Origin: Prorocentrum cordatum
Taxonomy: Eukaryota; Sar; Dinophyceae; Prorocentrales; Prorocentraceae
Assembly (NCBI GenBank): GCA_963575745.1
Contig: CAUYUJ010016691.1
Location: 1 to 64,000, forward strand
Direction: 5' to 3'
DNA: 64,000 nucleotides
Of the stretch, positions 21,456 to 32,651 are shown piece by piece (the first letter of the stretch is position 1; the number at the start of each line of letters is the position of its first letter). The translations under genes and the position numbers were made by a program. The notes beneath the pieces are model-generated. The model saw only the letters and a program-made list of their open reading frames with translations. It was not told where the DNA came from and did not search any database.

Positions 21456-22227
21456 CTAGGCAGAGCACCCTCTGGCTTCGCACAGCGGCACCTCGAACCA
21501 GTAGCCCTCGAACGACGAACGGAGTACATGTAGAGGAACACACTGACGCTCATGACGTGGAAGACGTAGGGGCGCCGGGAATGCGAAGGATAATGCCAGG
21601 AAGAGCTTCTGCAACGGGAGGCTGCAAAACAATGCGGGATTAGGCCGCGCATGCCTCCGTGCTCGCCGAGCAAAACGAGAATTCACAGTTCATCCAACAC
21701 GAACGCCTCCTGGGTTACCTATTGTCGTACTCGTTCAGCAGTCGCACGAAGCCGAAGATGGGAACGGCCAGCATCAGCACGCTCAAAGCGCACAGCGCCC
21801 CAGCCACCGCCAGCCTGCACCACGCCCAGCGGCGTTTCCGCGGCCCCGGCGGCAGGCAGTCATCCCCACTAGGGGCCCTGCAGCGCCTCCGCCCACGGCC
21901 ACTGGCACTGTCTTCCAGCTCCCTGAGCTCCTCCTCCTCCTGAAGCTCCTCGGGACCCTCGGCGTCCACGGGGACAAAAGGCGACAAGGCCTCCCATGAG
22001 CCAGCAACTGGCACGAAGATCGGGGCGTCGACGTTTTCGGGAAACCTGAGCTGTTCAGGTGACGGGGAGCGCCTCCTCGCCTCCAGCCGAGCTCGGTGCT
22101 GCGCCCGACGCAGCTGGGCAGCCGAGACATGCTCCACGTCGATATCCCCTGCGTCGGAGTGCAGCGCGACGTTCCTGCGCAGCACGTCGAGCCACGTCGG
22201 CTTCTCACCTTGAGATGTCTCTTCACT
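21456..22227 (-). CDS. Two-exon gene for a small protein with one membrane helix
   Basis: Not recognised. The upstream exon is open from about 22227 to 21719 and encodes an Arg/Glu-rich soluble part, then a strong hydrophobic helix (RLAVAGALCALSVLMLAVPI) near its end. A GT donor (GTAACC) sits at 21718, in AAT AG|GT context. After a 97-bp intron the acceptor TTTTGCAG leads into exon 2 (21621-21456), whose phase matches and which adds about 55 residues (SLPLQKLFLALSFAF..., with FEGYWFEVPLC near the end) before TAG. Without splicing the first exon would end at TAA only two codons later. The start is unclear: no Met fits, so an upstream exon is likely (the frame is stopped by TAG at 22230). Confidence 0.5.
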
Positions 22228-22740
22228 CTATAACACCTCCTTTGTGGAAAACCAAGAAAATTGCTTTTGAATTGGTTTTGAATTGCTTGTGGAAGCTCAA
22301 GAAAATTGCTCAGCCGCCCACGAAGAAAAATATATCGTGCGAGCCTCGCGAAGCGGTGCGTCGCAAGCATGATGACGCATAGAGAAGGCGTCCAAGCCAC
22401 TATGCGATGAGGCGACGGGGTTCAGAAGAGAAGGGAGGCACACGTGGCGCGACGAAGTACAGCACACGAAGTTTAAAGCTGCACTTTGTCACCCCACGCA
22501 CGGCACTCCCCCTCATCTTACCCCGTCGCGCCCTCGTTTCGTTGCAGCTACCTAACTATACATCGCCTCGCTCGCGGCGCACCGTTTCGCACGAGTTGTG
22601 CGCTAGTGCTTCCCAGGCGAATGCCAACGGCATGTTTCGATACACTTTGGGACAATACGAACCAAACCCTGAGCCATCCCCTGAGGATCTCAAGATCGAG
22701 CAGCTATGCGGGGAAATGGCTCGCCAACCTGCTTGTTTGT
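22228..22740. other. AT-richer spacer with short direct repeat
   Basis: 22242-22310 contains two imperfect direct copies of an AGCAATTTTCTTG..TTCCACAA unit (minus-strand sense), about 40 bp apart. Nothing else was identified. Confidence 0.45.
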
Positions 22741-23110
22741 TCGGTGCGCGCATCGCGCGCATCGCGGCCCCGTGGGGGGGGCGCCGACTGAAGGCTCCAA
22801 TGGCAGGGTTGGCATTCGTCCACGCCGTTGATGCCCGATGGCTCATCACTGGAACGCCGCCCCATGAAAGGCCCACCCCCCGAACCCCCCAGTGGCAAGG
22901 ATCGCGCGCGCCCCCGCCGCCATTTTGGCACGCCCCTCATTCGTTTCGTGGCCCAAGATAGAGCTTCCACCGACGCCCGCGCTGGCGGGGCTCGCGTGCG
23001 CGCCCTCCGCCCGCGTCGGCGCCCTCCTCACGCGTTTCGCTGTCCAATATGGGGTGCTCCGCTCAAGGCCCCGCGGCAAGGCTCGCACGCGCCGCAACCG
23101 AAAGTGTCGG
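22741..23110 (-). repeat. H-family repeat, diverged copies
   Basis: About three diverged units of the 80-bp H repeat that forms arrays at 58083-58760 and 63680-64000, in the opposite orientation (for example CCCCTCATTCGTTTCGTGGC and CACGCGTTTCGCTGTCC). Open frames across it give Arg/Pro/Ala-rich sequence and are not genes. Confidence 0.65.
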
Positions 23111-24421
23111 CGCGCGGCCTACACGCCCCGCGGCCCAACGGTGAGTTCCACCGAACGCCCAGCCAAAGGGCCCGCAAGACGCCCGAAGAGGGCCCCCAAG
23201 GAGGGGCCGAGAGAGGGAATACGAACCTGAATATCGAACGTTCCCCCTCGCGATGGTTCCGAGAAACCCCCAGATGTGTCCGAAAAACACCCTGGGGGCC
23301 CCAGCGACCTTCCGAGAAGCCATCAGGAGGCCCCCAAGAGGCCCCAAGAGGCCACCGAACTCCCCACATGTGGAACCAGGAACCCTCTCAGAGCCCCCCT
23401 AGAAGCATCCCGAACGACCCTCGCGCACATCGGAAAGACTTCTGTATAATCCACTGCCCAGGCACGGCAGCGGGTTCGTCCGAATGATGGGTAATTTCTA
23501 CGTTCATCTCGAGTTCTCGCTCCTCCTGGTGATCGGCGGAATGGCGTAAGCTACTTGAATATACTAGCAGGGTGGAGGAGGGGAGGGCGAGTACAATGAC
23601 AAGGACGAGGAGGAGCATACTATGAGGGGGGATATGTGGAATATGATGATTAAGAAGAACAGGATAAGGAGGAGCAGGAGGAAAAGGGAGGAGAAGGAGA
23701 GAGGCTGGAGGGAGTAGGAAAGCGGGGACACAAACACCCTCCGCCCCAACCGCCTGACCCCACTCCTAACACATACCCCGACCCCAACATCCTAGCACCA
23801 ACACCCCAACCCAAACCCAACACAGTAAAGAGCCCAACCCCAACGCCACAACTCTAAACCCAACTCTAACATCCCAAACCCCAGCACCCCAACCAAAAAA
23901 AAACTGACCGACACCCCTACCCCAACTCACTAATCTGGACGCCCCAACCCTAACACCCCACGACCAACACCAACACCCCGACCTGAACAGCCTCAACCTA
24001 AACGGGCAAACAACGCGCGGGGAGGAGCGGCGCTGAGTGAGGAGGGCGAGTAGGGAGGAGGAGGAGGAGGAGGAAGACTCCAGCTCCTCCCCCACTCCTC
24101 ATCCCATCGTTTTCCTCGGGCGCCCTCGTGCGCTCCAAGCGTCACGGGACGCGGCTGCCGCCAGCAGCGGGGCCCGCCCCGCGGTTGCCAGAGGCTCGTG
24201 ATCGCGAGATCCTCATCGTCCTCCTTCCGAGGGAGGATGATGAGGACAGCGCGGCATCTCAACCCGCCTTCCCCTCCCGTAGTCCTCCTCCGCCCCCCGC
24301 CCAACCTCTACGTCGAAGCTCCGCCTTTCCCTCCCGCACCTCCCCCCGCCCTCTCCTAACCACCGTAGCACGGGCCTCCAGCTACCGAGAGACGACCCCG
24401 CGGCAACCTCTTCTTCCAGAG
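23111..24421. other. Spacer with CCCCAAGAGG motifs and a CCCCAAC-rich array
   Basis: 23160-23420 is rich in GCCCCCAAGAGG-like motifs, as seen at 61.6-63.7 kb. 23755-24000 is a degenerate array of ACCCCAAC/AACCCTAAC-type units. 24055-24080 is a short GGA run. No gene seen. Confidence 0.55.
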
Positions 24422-27400
24422 CTACTGCAAGGGGGCCAGGTTGATCGCGTCCTCGACGTGCTTCTTGATCCACGGGCGGGCGTTCTCGTAACTGTTCGGC
24501 TTGTGCGCGTTGCCCGAGTTCCTCTCTGCACGGCATTTCCTCTGGAGCTGATTCTTATCTTTGACCGTCGCCATAACTCCGAGGATGGTCGCCTCCTTAC
24601 TGGTAGTGAATGCTTTCTTGATCTTGGTCTCCAGCGAGGCCTCCCACTGGACATCAGCCTGCGTGTCGAAGGCTTCGCGCTGCTCTCTGGCCTGTTCGAA
24701 AGCCCTCTGTGCTTCCGTTGCCCGCGTCTTGAACGAAGTGGGATTGAGCGTGAGGAGCGTCTTCGCCGCGTGCTTGTAGACCGCCTGGAAGCTGCTCTCG
24801 CCGACCAGCGTTTCATGCCAGTCCGAGCCGTCGAAGGTGCCAGCGTACGACTGGTCGAGGGTCCTCTTGTTCTCGTCGCGGTCGTCGATGGGCGTGGTCC
24901 ACAGCGCCGTGGCGGCGACCTTGCATGCTTCGTAGCGACTCGCTGCATCAGCCACGATAGTCCGCTCGATGCTGTCCTGAAGCTCCCTTATCAAAGCGTC
25001 CTGCCTGAAAGAGGCGGCGAGCTGCCTGAACTGCGCCTCGATCGCCTTGCGGGCGCTGTAGAGGCCCTTCAACGCCGAGCCGTCGGAGTCCATGCTAGCC
25101 CTGGCTGCGGAGTCCTGTCCAGACGCTACGTACTTGCGAAAGTCGGTCCTGGCGTCGGCGACGGTGCCCAGCAATCGGTGCGCAGCGTTCCAATCACGCC
25201 TCTCGGGAGAGCTCGGGTGCAATATCTGGATCACGTGCCCGACGAGCCCGACCGTGTCGCTGTTGAGGTGATCAAGATTCCCGACCATCTGTTCGAACAC
25301 GCCCTTCAAGAGATCGACGGTGGCTGTTCTGACGGGGACTGGGAAGGGGTTCTCCAGATCGGCCACGCGCAAGATCTCGTTAACCTTGACGATGAAACTC
25401 TCCCTGGCGTCGGTAACCATCAAGTCGGCTGGCTGGATCGTGCTGATGGTGTTGCCAAACCCTTCCTTTGACACCTCGATGCTCATGAGGCGCCCGATCT
25501 CCAAGCAAGCCTCCTTGGCCGCGGTGACCTTGGCACTGATCCTGAAGCAGCCGCTGTCCTGCGCGATCGTCAAAAAGCGTTGCGTATTTTTCAACTCCTC
25601 GGTCGTGCTGCCAATCGCCGCAGACTCCGTGGCGTTGGACTTCCAAGCGGCCGCGATACTTTGCACCTTGAAAACGCAAGCACCCGTCACCAGGTATCAC
25701 ATCGCCCCCTTCGGCATCACGATCTATACATCGATCTGACTATCAATCTACTTATCGGTTCCCCGATCCATGTATCTATCGGGACAACCATCGGGACTCC
25801 CAACACGACAATCATTGGGGACACGACTGGGGACACCTCCAGGGCAATCATCGGGACCACCGTCGGGGCAATGATATGGGCAACCATCGTAAACATCAGG
25901 CCAACTATCGGGGCAATCTTCGGGGCAGCCACCAGGAAAACCATCGGGGCGACCATCGGAGCCACCATTTATATATCTAGCGGTCGACCTATAGATATAT
26001 CAATCGATCGATCTCATTATCAAATCCGTAGATTACCTACCTAGCGGCACCTATTGATCGATCTCAATGTCGGTGCACCGATCTCACTATCAATATCTAT
26101 GTCGCCTTACTGCTCATCTGTCGTGACAACTATCAGGACAGCCCTCGGGACAACCATAGGGGGGCAACAAATCGGGACAATCAGCTGGACATCCTCACAA
26201 TTCTGTTGAGCATCTTGGAACACGTCTCATCGATGTCTGGCATGGCTCTAAGTGCTCCCCAGGACGGAGACCATTCACATAACAGAGGACGATTGGGGCA
26301 AGAGTGGGTCGGTTCGAGCCCAGAGACTTTGGCCGCCAACGCTTCCAGGTAGGCCAACATCTTCGTCTCGAGCTCCTTAGTAGCACCCTCGCGCGAGCTC
26401 TTCCTCAGAGTTGCCATGGTCCTCGCCACGTCCTCCAGCTGCGGCATGACTGCAACCGCGTCGGCGTACCCAGTGAGGACCTTCGTGGCCGCGAGGATCT
26501 TGTCCACGCTGAGCGGGTGGGTCACCTGGGGGGCTGACCCGCCCTCCTCATGCCCTTCGCCCATACCGCCCAAAGACGACCCTCATCCGCCTTCCCCCTC
26601 GTTTCCTGATCATTCACCACCGCCTTCCTGCGCCCAACCATAGCCTCCTCCTCCTCCTCCCCCGCTCACCCCCTCATGCTTTCTCACCCTACCCTCCCTA
26701 ACCACCATCCTACGAGCCGCCCACCCCGCCCAGCCGTCAGACTTGGGCCCCCCTCCAAGTCTGGAATAAACCCACCCCTCGACGTCTCCATCCAACCCAT
26801 CGCCCCTCTCACCTTGGTCCTCTTGATGGACGTGACGTTGCTCGCGAACGTGGTCGTCTCGCACATCCGCTCGTTGAAGAGGTACCTGAGGCCCTTCCAC
26901 TGAGACTCGCTGATCGGCTCCGCGGCCGTCACCGCGTCGAAGTCGCTGGCGAACCTGAAGTTCAACGGGTCGGGGTCCATGACGTACTGGGCTGCCCGCA
27001 GACACTCCACCGCGGAGTTCACGCTCAACTGGATCTCCTCATCCGCGTCTTCCGCCACGGAGTTGATCAAGATCTGGTCCACCTGCTGGCACAGCTGAAT
27101 GCACTGCTCCGTGGATCGCGTCGTGGACCAGCTTCTCAGCAGCGGACAAAACAAGTAGGAGAATGTAGCGCTTTCGAACCGTACCACCTTCGACGCTGCG
27201 TCGCCAGGGATTTGGAAGCCACAAGGATCCCGCCAATCAAAGCCAGCTTCGCCCTCGGGAGACGCCGGCGGATCCTCGCCATCAGCAGGCGGAACCCTCG
27301 AAGGCAATACGATCTTGAAGAAAGTTGCGTAATCATCGGAGCCGCCGCTGGTTAACTCCAACCCCAATGCCGATGCAGCTCTGTTGCTTATCTCCACTGC

Positions 27401-30400
27401 CAGCGATACCGGTAATACCATGCCCGTCGAGACTAGAGCAGTCATCTTGGACTCGAACGCATCCTTGGGCAACGTGTGCAGCAGTTCTGGCTTCGCCAAA
27501 TCCTCGGCGTAGGCCGCCAAGTCGAGGCGCTTCGTGATGAGCCCCGCAGCGTCGAGCTCAGTTTGGTTTGTGGATGCGCTGAACTGGTCCCTCCTGCCTT
27601 TCAGCCGCGCCCTCTTGTGCCCGAGGCTGTTCAGTCCACTCGCGATGGTGGTGAGGTTGATGGCCTTGATCTTATCGTTCAGCACGCTCTCGAAGTTCTC
27701 CCCGAGCTTGAGCGGGACGTTGGACGGCGCCCCCCCGAAAACGGTGGCGGCATCGTCGTCGTCATCGTTCTTGTCATCTTCGTAGTCCTTGCACTCGACC
27801 ACGGTAGCGACGAAGCCCCACCTCCCCTTGGTAAGTTTGGTCCAATAGCCGAACTTCGCAGGCGGCTCCTGCTCGGGAGACACTTGATCCAAGTCGTCGC
27901 CAGCATCTGCCAGACCTTCTTCGTCGGCCTTCGTCTGGTCGTCGCAATTGGGGGCCGCAGTGGCCTTCGGGAGGCAGTTGTCGTAGCTGATGTTCTGAAG
28001 GCGGCATCGCTTGTACTGGGCGTCCTCCTGGCCACTCGGACGAACCATCTCGGCGAAGCAGTCCTTGCCTTGGGACGCCACCAGCTGGTCCCCCGCTATC
28101 AGCCTGCACTCGTCCTCGGACGTGCTGCGCGAGACGCCGTACTCGACGAGGACGCCCACGTCGCCCAGCCGACCAGTTTCGTTGACCAGCACCACTTGCA
28201 TCTTGCTGGTCGGGTCGTCAGGGTTGTCGACAAGCGAGAGCTTGAAGCCCTCAACCTCGTGGCTCTGCTTAAAGTGTTCCTGGGGCGGCAACGGGAATCG
28301 CACGCGGGGGCGCACTCTCCCTGCCCTTCGCGTAACCACCGTGTCTGCACTATCGTCATCCCCCCCCTCCATCTCCACCTCCGTCCACCTCGATGTCCGA
28401 TTCCCCCCTCCCGAGACCCCCGTCCGCCGACCAGCCGCCTCTCCAGAGCATTCTTGATCTACGCCCCACCCTTGAGAGAGCCTATGCGTCGGCCCAAGCC
28501 GCAACTGTCAAAAACGGCCAGCCCCAGGGTGATTTGTTTAACAAAACTGAAGAACAATGGCAAAATCCCACCAGCCCTCTGGGCGTAAGTGGTCCAGGGC
28601 ATTTCCTCTTCCAGAACCCCCTCTCCCTGCTCCCCCCCTGGGGTATGATCCCTGATTCACCCTCCACCAGACCCTCCCCCCCACATCCACCCCCCCTCCA
28701 CCACCTTCCTCACCTCCCCCTCCACCTCCCGGTCCACCTCCCCCTTCCACCACCCCTCCACCTCCCCCTCCACCCCCCTTCCACCCCCTCCACCTCCCCC
28801 CTCCACCCCTTCGGATGTCCCCGAAAGCTTTTTGGGGAACCCACGGGAGGGCCCCAAGAAGGCTCTAAGAGGGCAACATTTTCTACTACCAGCGGGGGGG
28901 CCTCTGGTAGTAGAAAATCGGACACTCTTGGGGCCGTCTTGGAGCCCTCCTGGGCCCTCTTGGGGCCCTCTTGGAGCCTCTTGGGGGCCCAAGAGGCCTC
29001 CAGGAGCGCCCACACAGGGCCCCAGAGGGGCCCCAAGAGGGCAACATGTTCTACTACCAGTGGGGGGGGCGTCTGGTAGTAGAAAATCGGGCCCTCTCGG
29101 GGCCGTCTTGGAGCCCTCTCGGGGCACTCTTGGGGCCCTCTCGGGGCATCTTGGGGGCCCAAGAGGGCTCCAAGAAGGCCCCAAGAGGGCCCCAAGAGAG
29201 CCTCAGGAGGGCCCCAAGAGGGCAACATATTATACTACCAGCGGGGGGCCGTCTGGTAGTAGAAAATCGGGCCCTCTCGGGGCCGTCTTGGAGCCCTCTT
29301 GGGGCCGTCTTGGGGCCATCTGAGAACCTTGGAAACTCTTGCGGGCCCAAGAGGGCTCCAAGAGGGCACCGAGAAGGCCCCAAGAGGGCCACAAGAGAGC
29401 TCCAAGAGGGCAACATGTTCTACAACCAGCGGGGGGTCGTCTGGTAGTAGAAAATCGCGCCCTCTTGGGGCCGTCTTGGAGCCCTCTTGGGGCCTCTTTG
29501 GAGCCTCTTGGGCATCGGACTTACGATGCCCAAAGCGCTCGGACTTAATATACCCAAAGCGTTCTTCCAGTGGAAGAAGGAAGAACGCTTTGGGCATCTT
29601 AAGCCCGATGCCTTTAGGCCTCAAAGGGATTGGACTCAAGATGCCCAAAGCGTTCTTCCTGTGGAAGAACGCACTTCCTGATCACCTCAAAGCGCCTAGG
29701 CGTCGTTCCTGGATGGGCTGGCGGGGATACGCGAAGCGTCAAGAATTGCTCACAGGTTGAAGCCCAAGGTCCTCGAACTCTGCGGCAGTGAGTCCACGCT
29801 TGCGCTTCGAAACCCTGGTGAAGTGCGACTGGTTGCGGTACACGTCGCTGGAGTAGAAGAAGGCGCGGTGCTGGCTAGACCGCACGGCGGCGACAAACAC
29901 CTCCGCAAAGCTCGGGTCCTCATTGCACTTGTCGATGACCGCTGCGGGGTTTCCGACGAAAGCGAAGGTGTTGCACACTGGCCCGCAGAGCCAGCACGCG
30001 GGTCCCGCAGGGAAGTAGACCTGCGACGGCGAGGGGATGAGGGTTGGAAAAGCACGGCCCTAACGTTCCTTGCCAGCTCCCAAAGCTCCACACTCGGAAA
30101 CTTTCAAACTCGACATCCGTGATCCTGAACCCTCAAAACTAACGCCCCATAAACCTTGATAGAGCGAAGCACCGAACACATCCATATAAAAAAACACAAA
30201 CCCGAATGGCGGTCAGTCAGGGCCCTCCGCTTTGGGAACCCAGGACCCGTCGGAAACAGATGCACCGAAAACGTGCCAGCGAGTTCGTTCCCAGACGACC
30301 CCCCTCCATTATTTCCCAACCTTCTTCCACTCGAAGCTGTAGTTACCCCACTCCTTGCAGCGGAACTCCTCGTTGTCACCAGCCTTGGCAAGAGTGTTGG

Positions 30401-30746
30401 GGCAATCATTGCGGCCGCACTTCGAGGGCGCCTCGGTCAGCTCATCCATGTAGGCGTCCACGCCGCTGTTCGTCAAGTAGGGGCGGGGCTCGGCGGCCCT
30501 GTTGGGGGCGGTCTTCCCCGCGGGAGACGCCGTGGATGCAGACGCTGCTCCCGCAGCACCTGGTCGACGAGGCGCCTTGGCAGATGGTGGCCCCTCGGTC
30601 TTGACGTTCATCGCGCTGCCGCCCATGTTGCTGTGGAGGTCGGCGTTGTCATCCTTGTGGCCAGACTTGTCCTTCCCCTTGCCCTTGCCCTTGGCGCCCT
30701 TGCCGCAGCCCTTGGGCACCGAGCTGCCAGGCACACCGGGAGGCAT
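24422..30746 (-). CDS. Five-exon gene for an unrecognised protein of about 1,243 aa
   Basis: Exons on the minus strand: 30746-30321, 30020-29754, 28279-26813, 26525-26199, 25666-24422 (stop TAG). Donors read GTTGGG, GTGAGC, GTGAGA and GTGAGG; acceptors all end in AG followed by G. Every exon is a whole number of codons, so all four introns are phase 0 and the frame stays open across all junctions (142+89+489+109+414 residues). Exon 1 has a Lys/Gly run (KGAKGKGKGKDKSG) and then the Cys pattern CGRNDC..C; exon 2 opens with PACWLCGPVC, so a zinc-binding site spanning the junction is plausible. Exon 3 carries acidic stretches (DDKNDDDDDAA); exons 4-5 are helical. No family recognised. The ATG at 30746 is one option: the frame stays open to an AG at 30792, so an extra upstream exon is possible. 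Confidence 0.7.
25667..26198. repeat. CATCGGGACAA-type array inside intron 4 of the five-exon gene
   Basis: From about 25775 to 25965 the sequence is a degenerate 12-15 bp repeat built on ACCATCGGG(G/A)CAA, followed by several GATCGATC-type and TATCTA blocks. The same motif in the opposite sense (TGTCCCGATGGT) forms arrays at 52490-52730 and 60580-60720. Confidence 0.75.
28564..29747. repeat. 1.18-kb dispersed repeat N, copy 1, within intron 2
   Basis: Collinear with 51306-52480. Modules in order: a start module (CCCTCTGGGCG..GGTC.AGGGC.TTTCCTCTTCCAGAACCCC), a CCACCTCCCC-rich pyrimidine stretch, four tandem units of 169-188 bp, and an end module with ATGCCCAAAGCGTTCTTCC repeats and GGATGGGCTGG.GGGGAT. 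Each tandem unit contains a 10-bp stem, CTACTACCAG / CTGGTAGTAG, inside longer complementary GCCCTCTTGG / CCAAGAGGGC arms, so each unit folds back. The copy ends six bases from the exon, directly against the donor GTGAGC of intron 2. Confidence 0.88.
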
Positions 30747-30799
30747 GGCTGCCGCGGCGCCACGGTCGCCCCCAGTGTTGGCACAGGGGTGCTGTCAGA

Positions 30800-31600
30800 G
30801 TGTCCGAACATCAAAGTTCAAAGTCGCCCCGAGGCTTGGGCTTGGGCCCCTATTATAGAGTAAGGTGTAGAGCAATGAACTGGCCACAGAGGGTGGCATG
30901 GTCACCTACACACCCCTCATTGGAAGAGCACGGGGCAGACCGATCAGTAGAACAGTCCAAGGAGAGGCCAAACCAAACCTCCGATACAGCAACGCAAGCG
31001 CGCACAATGCAACGCGTGCAATGCGGCCTGCATTCGCAGGCCTGGTTGCTTCAGGACCTCCTGAGTCCATACACATTCCATTCCTACCCTTCGGGGAAGG
31101 GAGTTCCCAGGCCACCGCCACCGCCCACTAGGTATCGAGGGGGATCGCGGGGCGTGGGAGCGTCCACGATGGCATGGCATGGATTTGAGGGGAGCCAAGA
31201 GAGCTCTACCTGGCCTACACGATGGCCGAAGATCTTGAGAGGGCATCCAAAATGAGGGGCCCCTGAAAGCCAAGTAACCCCTTCGTTCTCAAATCCACAA
31301 ACTTGTCGGGCCACAGCGGCCCTCCCTGCTCTGGACCCCCACCCGCGCGCCCACTGGAGTACCAGAAGTCCTGGAGGCCACATGCCCAAGGTTCCTGCCT
31401 GGCCTGGAGCTCGGCGCGGACAGCAGGCCTAACACCCCGCCAAGTGAACACCCGACCGAACATTGCATTTGAAAGGACTGTCTAACGCTCGGAGCTTTTT
31501 AAGTTTAGGAGTGGCTCTCGAGGGCTCAGAGTTTGGGCAGTCCAGCGGGGGTACCTGGCGACGAGGACGGAATTTGGCGAGCCCGCCGCGGTTGCAGGCG
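30800..31600. other. Spacer upstream of the five-exon gene, no gene seen
   Basis: Balanced composition but no supported coding exon or repeat family. It would contain the 5' leader or promoter of the minus-strand gene; no dinoflagellate promoter signal could be recognised by eye. Confidence 0.4.
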
Positions 31601-31609
31601 GTTGAGCCT

Positions 31610-31915
31610 ATATCTGATAGCAAGACAAGCCCACCGATATGTAGAGGCAATCCGTCGCTCCGATGTGAATGCAATCTGGCAGCGAGACGATCCCAACCCG
31701 ATAGTGAGACAATCCCACAATGGCAGATTCACATGTCGTTTCGATGTGCCTGTATATGTCAGTGAGGCAGTCAGACAATCCCGATATGATAGTGAGACAA
31801 TCCCAACCTGACATTGAGACAGCTTCATACTGAGCAAATCTGAGATTACATTCACCGGTCACTCCGCTCTGACAATCTCGCCGTGAGGCCTATATCTGAT
31901 AGTGAGACAATCACA
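31610..31915. repeat. Degenerate GATAGTGAGACAATCCC array
   Basis: Irregularly spaced copies of (G)ATAGTGAGACAATCCCAAC, with TCTGATAG variants, at least eight in about 300 bp. Confidence 0.7.
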
Positions 31916-31949
31916 ATCGGAGTGTACACGAATCAGTGTGCCCGCCAAA

Positions 31950-32650
31950 ATGGCAATGAACGCACCCAACATTGCACAACATAGACGCACCCCCAAAGAC
32001 GGCTCGCACCATAGATTGCACCACATAGATTGCACCACATACACGGGTCCATCTTAGATGGTTTGCCCGAGTTCCCCCTAGATTGCCAGACCAAGAGGGC
32101 TCCACCAAGAAGTTTCTGCCGAGAGGACACACCTAGGCGGCATGGCCAATCGATTCCACCGCATAGGCTGCACCACATAGATTGCAACACATCATAAGTT
32201 GCACGAGTAGATTGCTGGCCACGGCTTGCAGCAAGCACCACATATATTACACCACGTCTTCGTCGTCCGTGTCATCGTCGTCCTTGCTGTCGTCATCGTC
32301 ATCGTCGTCGTCGTCGCCGTCACCAATCTTACCAGCGTGGACTCCAAATAACAATTGCTTGCAATATACGGTGTCGGAGACTCACCACCCTTTCTTGTTT
32401 TACATTATTGCGGCTCTCGTCAGCCTGAGAGTCTGAAAGACTGAAAGACAAACGAGTGGAGGCGTGCCCAGCGGCACCTCTCGATGCACCAAGCTGCGCA
32501 TCGCGCAACTTCGAAATATTACTCCTCGTGTTTCCTCCCTCCTCCTCACTCCGACCCCACATCCCTATTCAACCATCCTTCCCTTCCCCTATGAATCCTG
32601 AATGCCTTCCCCCCTCAGTCATTGCCGAGCGAGCCTGGCAGATGCAATAT
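31950..32650. other. ATAGATTGCACCACAT repeats and CGTCGTCATC low-complexity run
   Basis: 31980-32250 contains at least five copies or variants of ATAGATTGCACCACAT. 32255-32325 is a GTCGTCATCGTC run. No gene seen. Confidence 0.6.
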
Positions 32651-32651
32651 A

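Noticed and set aside
21072-21543. Minus-strand frames with moderately protein-like sequence downstream of the membrane-protein gene
   Set aside because: No splice junction or family support; two overlapping frames look equally plausible.
22917-22932. GCCATTTTGGC resembling part of the dinoflagellate spliced-leader sequence
   Set aside because: Only 11 bases match, it sits inside a diverged H repeat, and the rest of the leader and its donor are absent.
25980-26060. GATCGATC-rich segment considered as a regulatory palindrome cluster
   Set aside because: It is the degenerate edge of the intron 4 repeat array with no consistent spacing.
28571-29700. Tandem fold-back units considered as a CRISPR-like array
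   Set aside because: Units are about 180 bp, have no unique spacers and lie in a eukaryotic intron; no cas-like gene is present.
31943-31957. Second partial spliced-leader-like match on the minus strand (GCCATTTTGGCGGG)
   Set aside because: Too short and without adjacent leader sequence or donor site.
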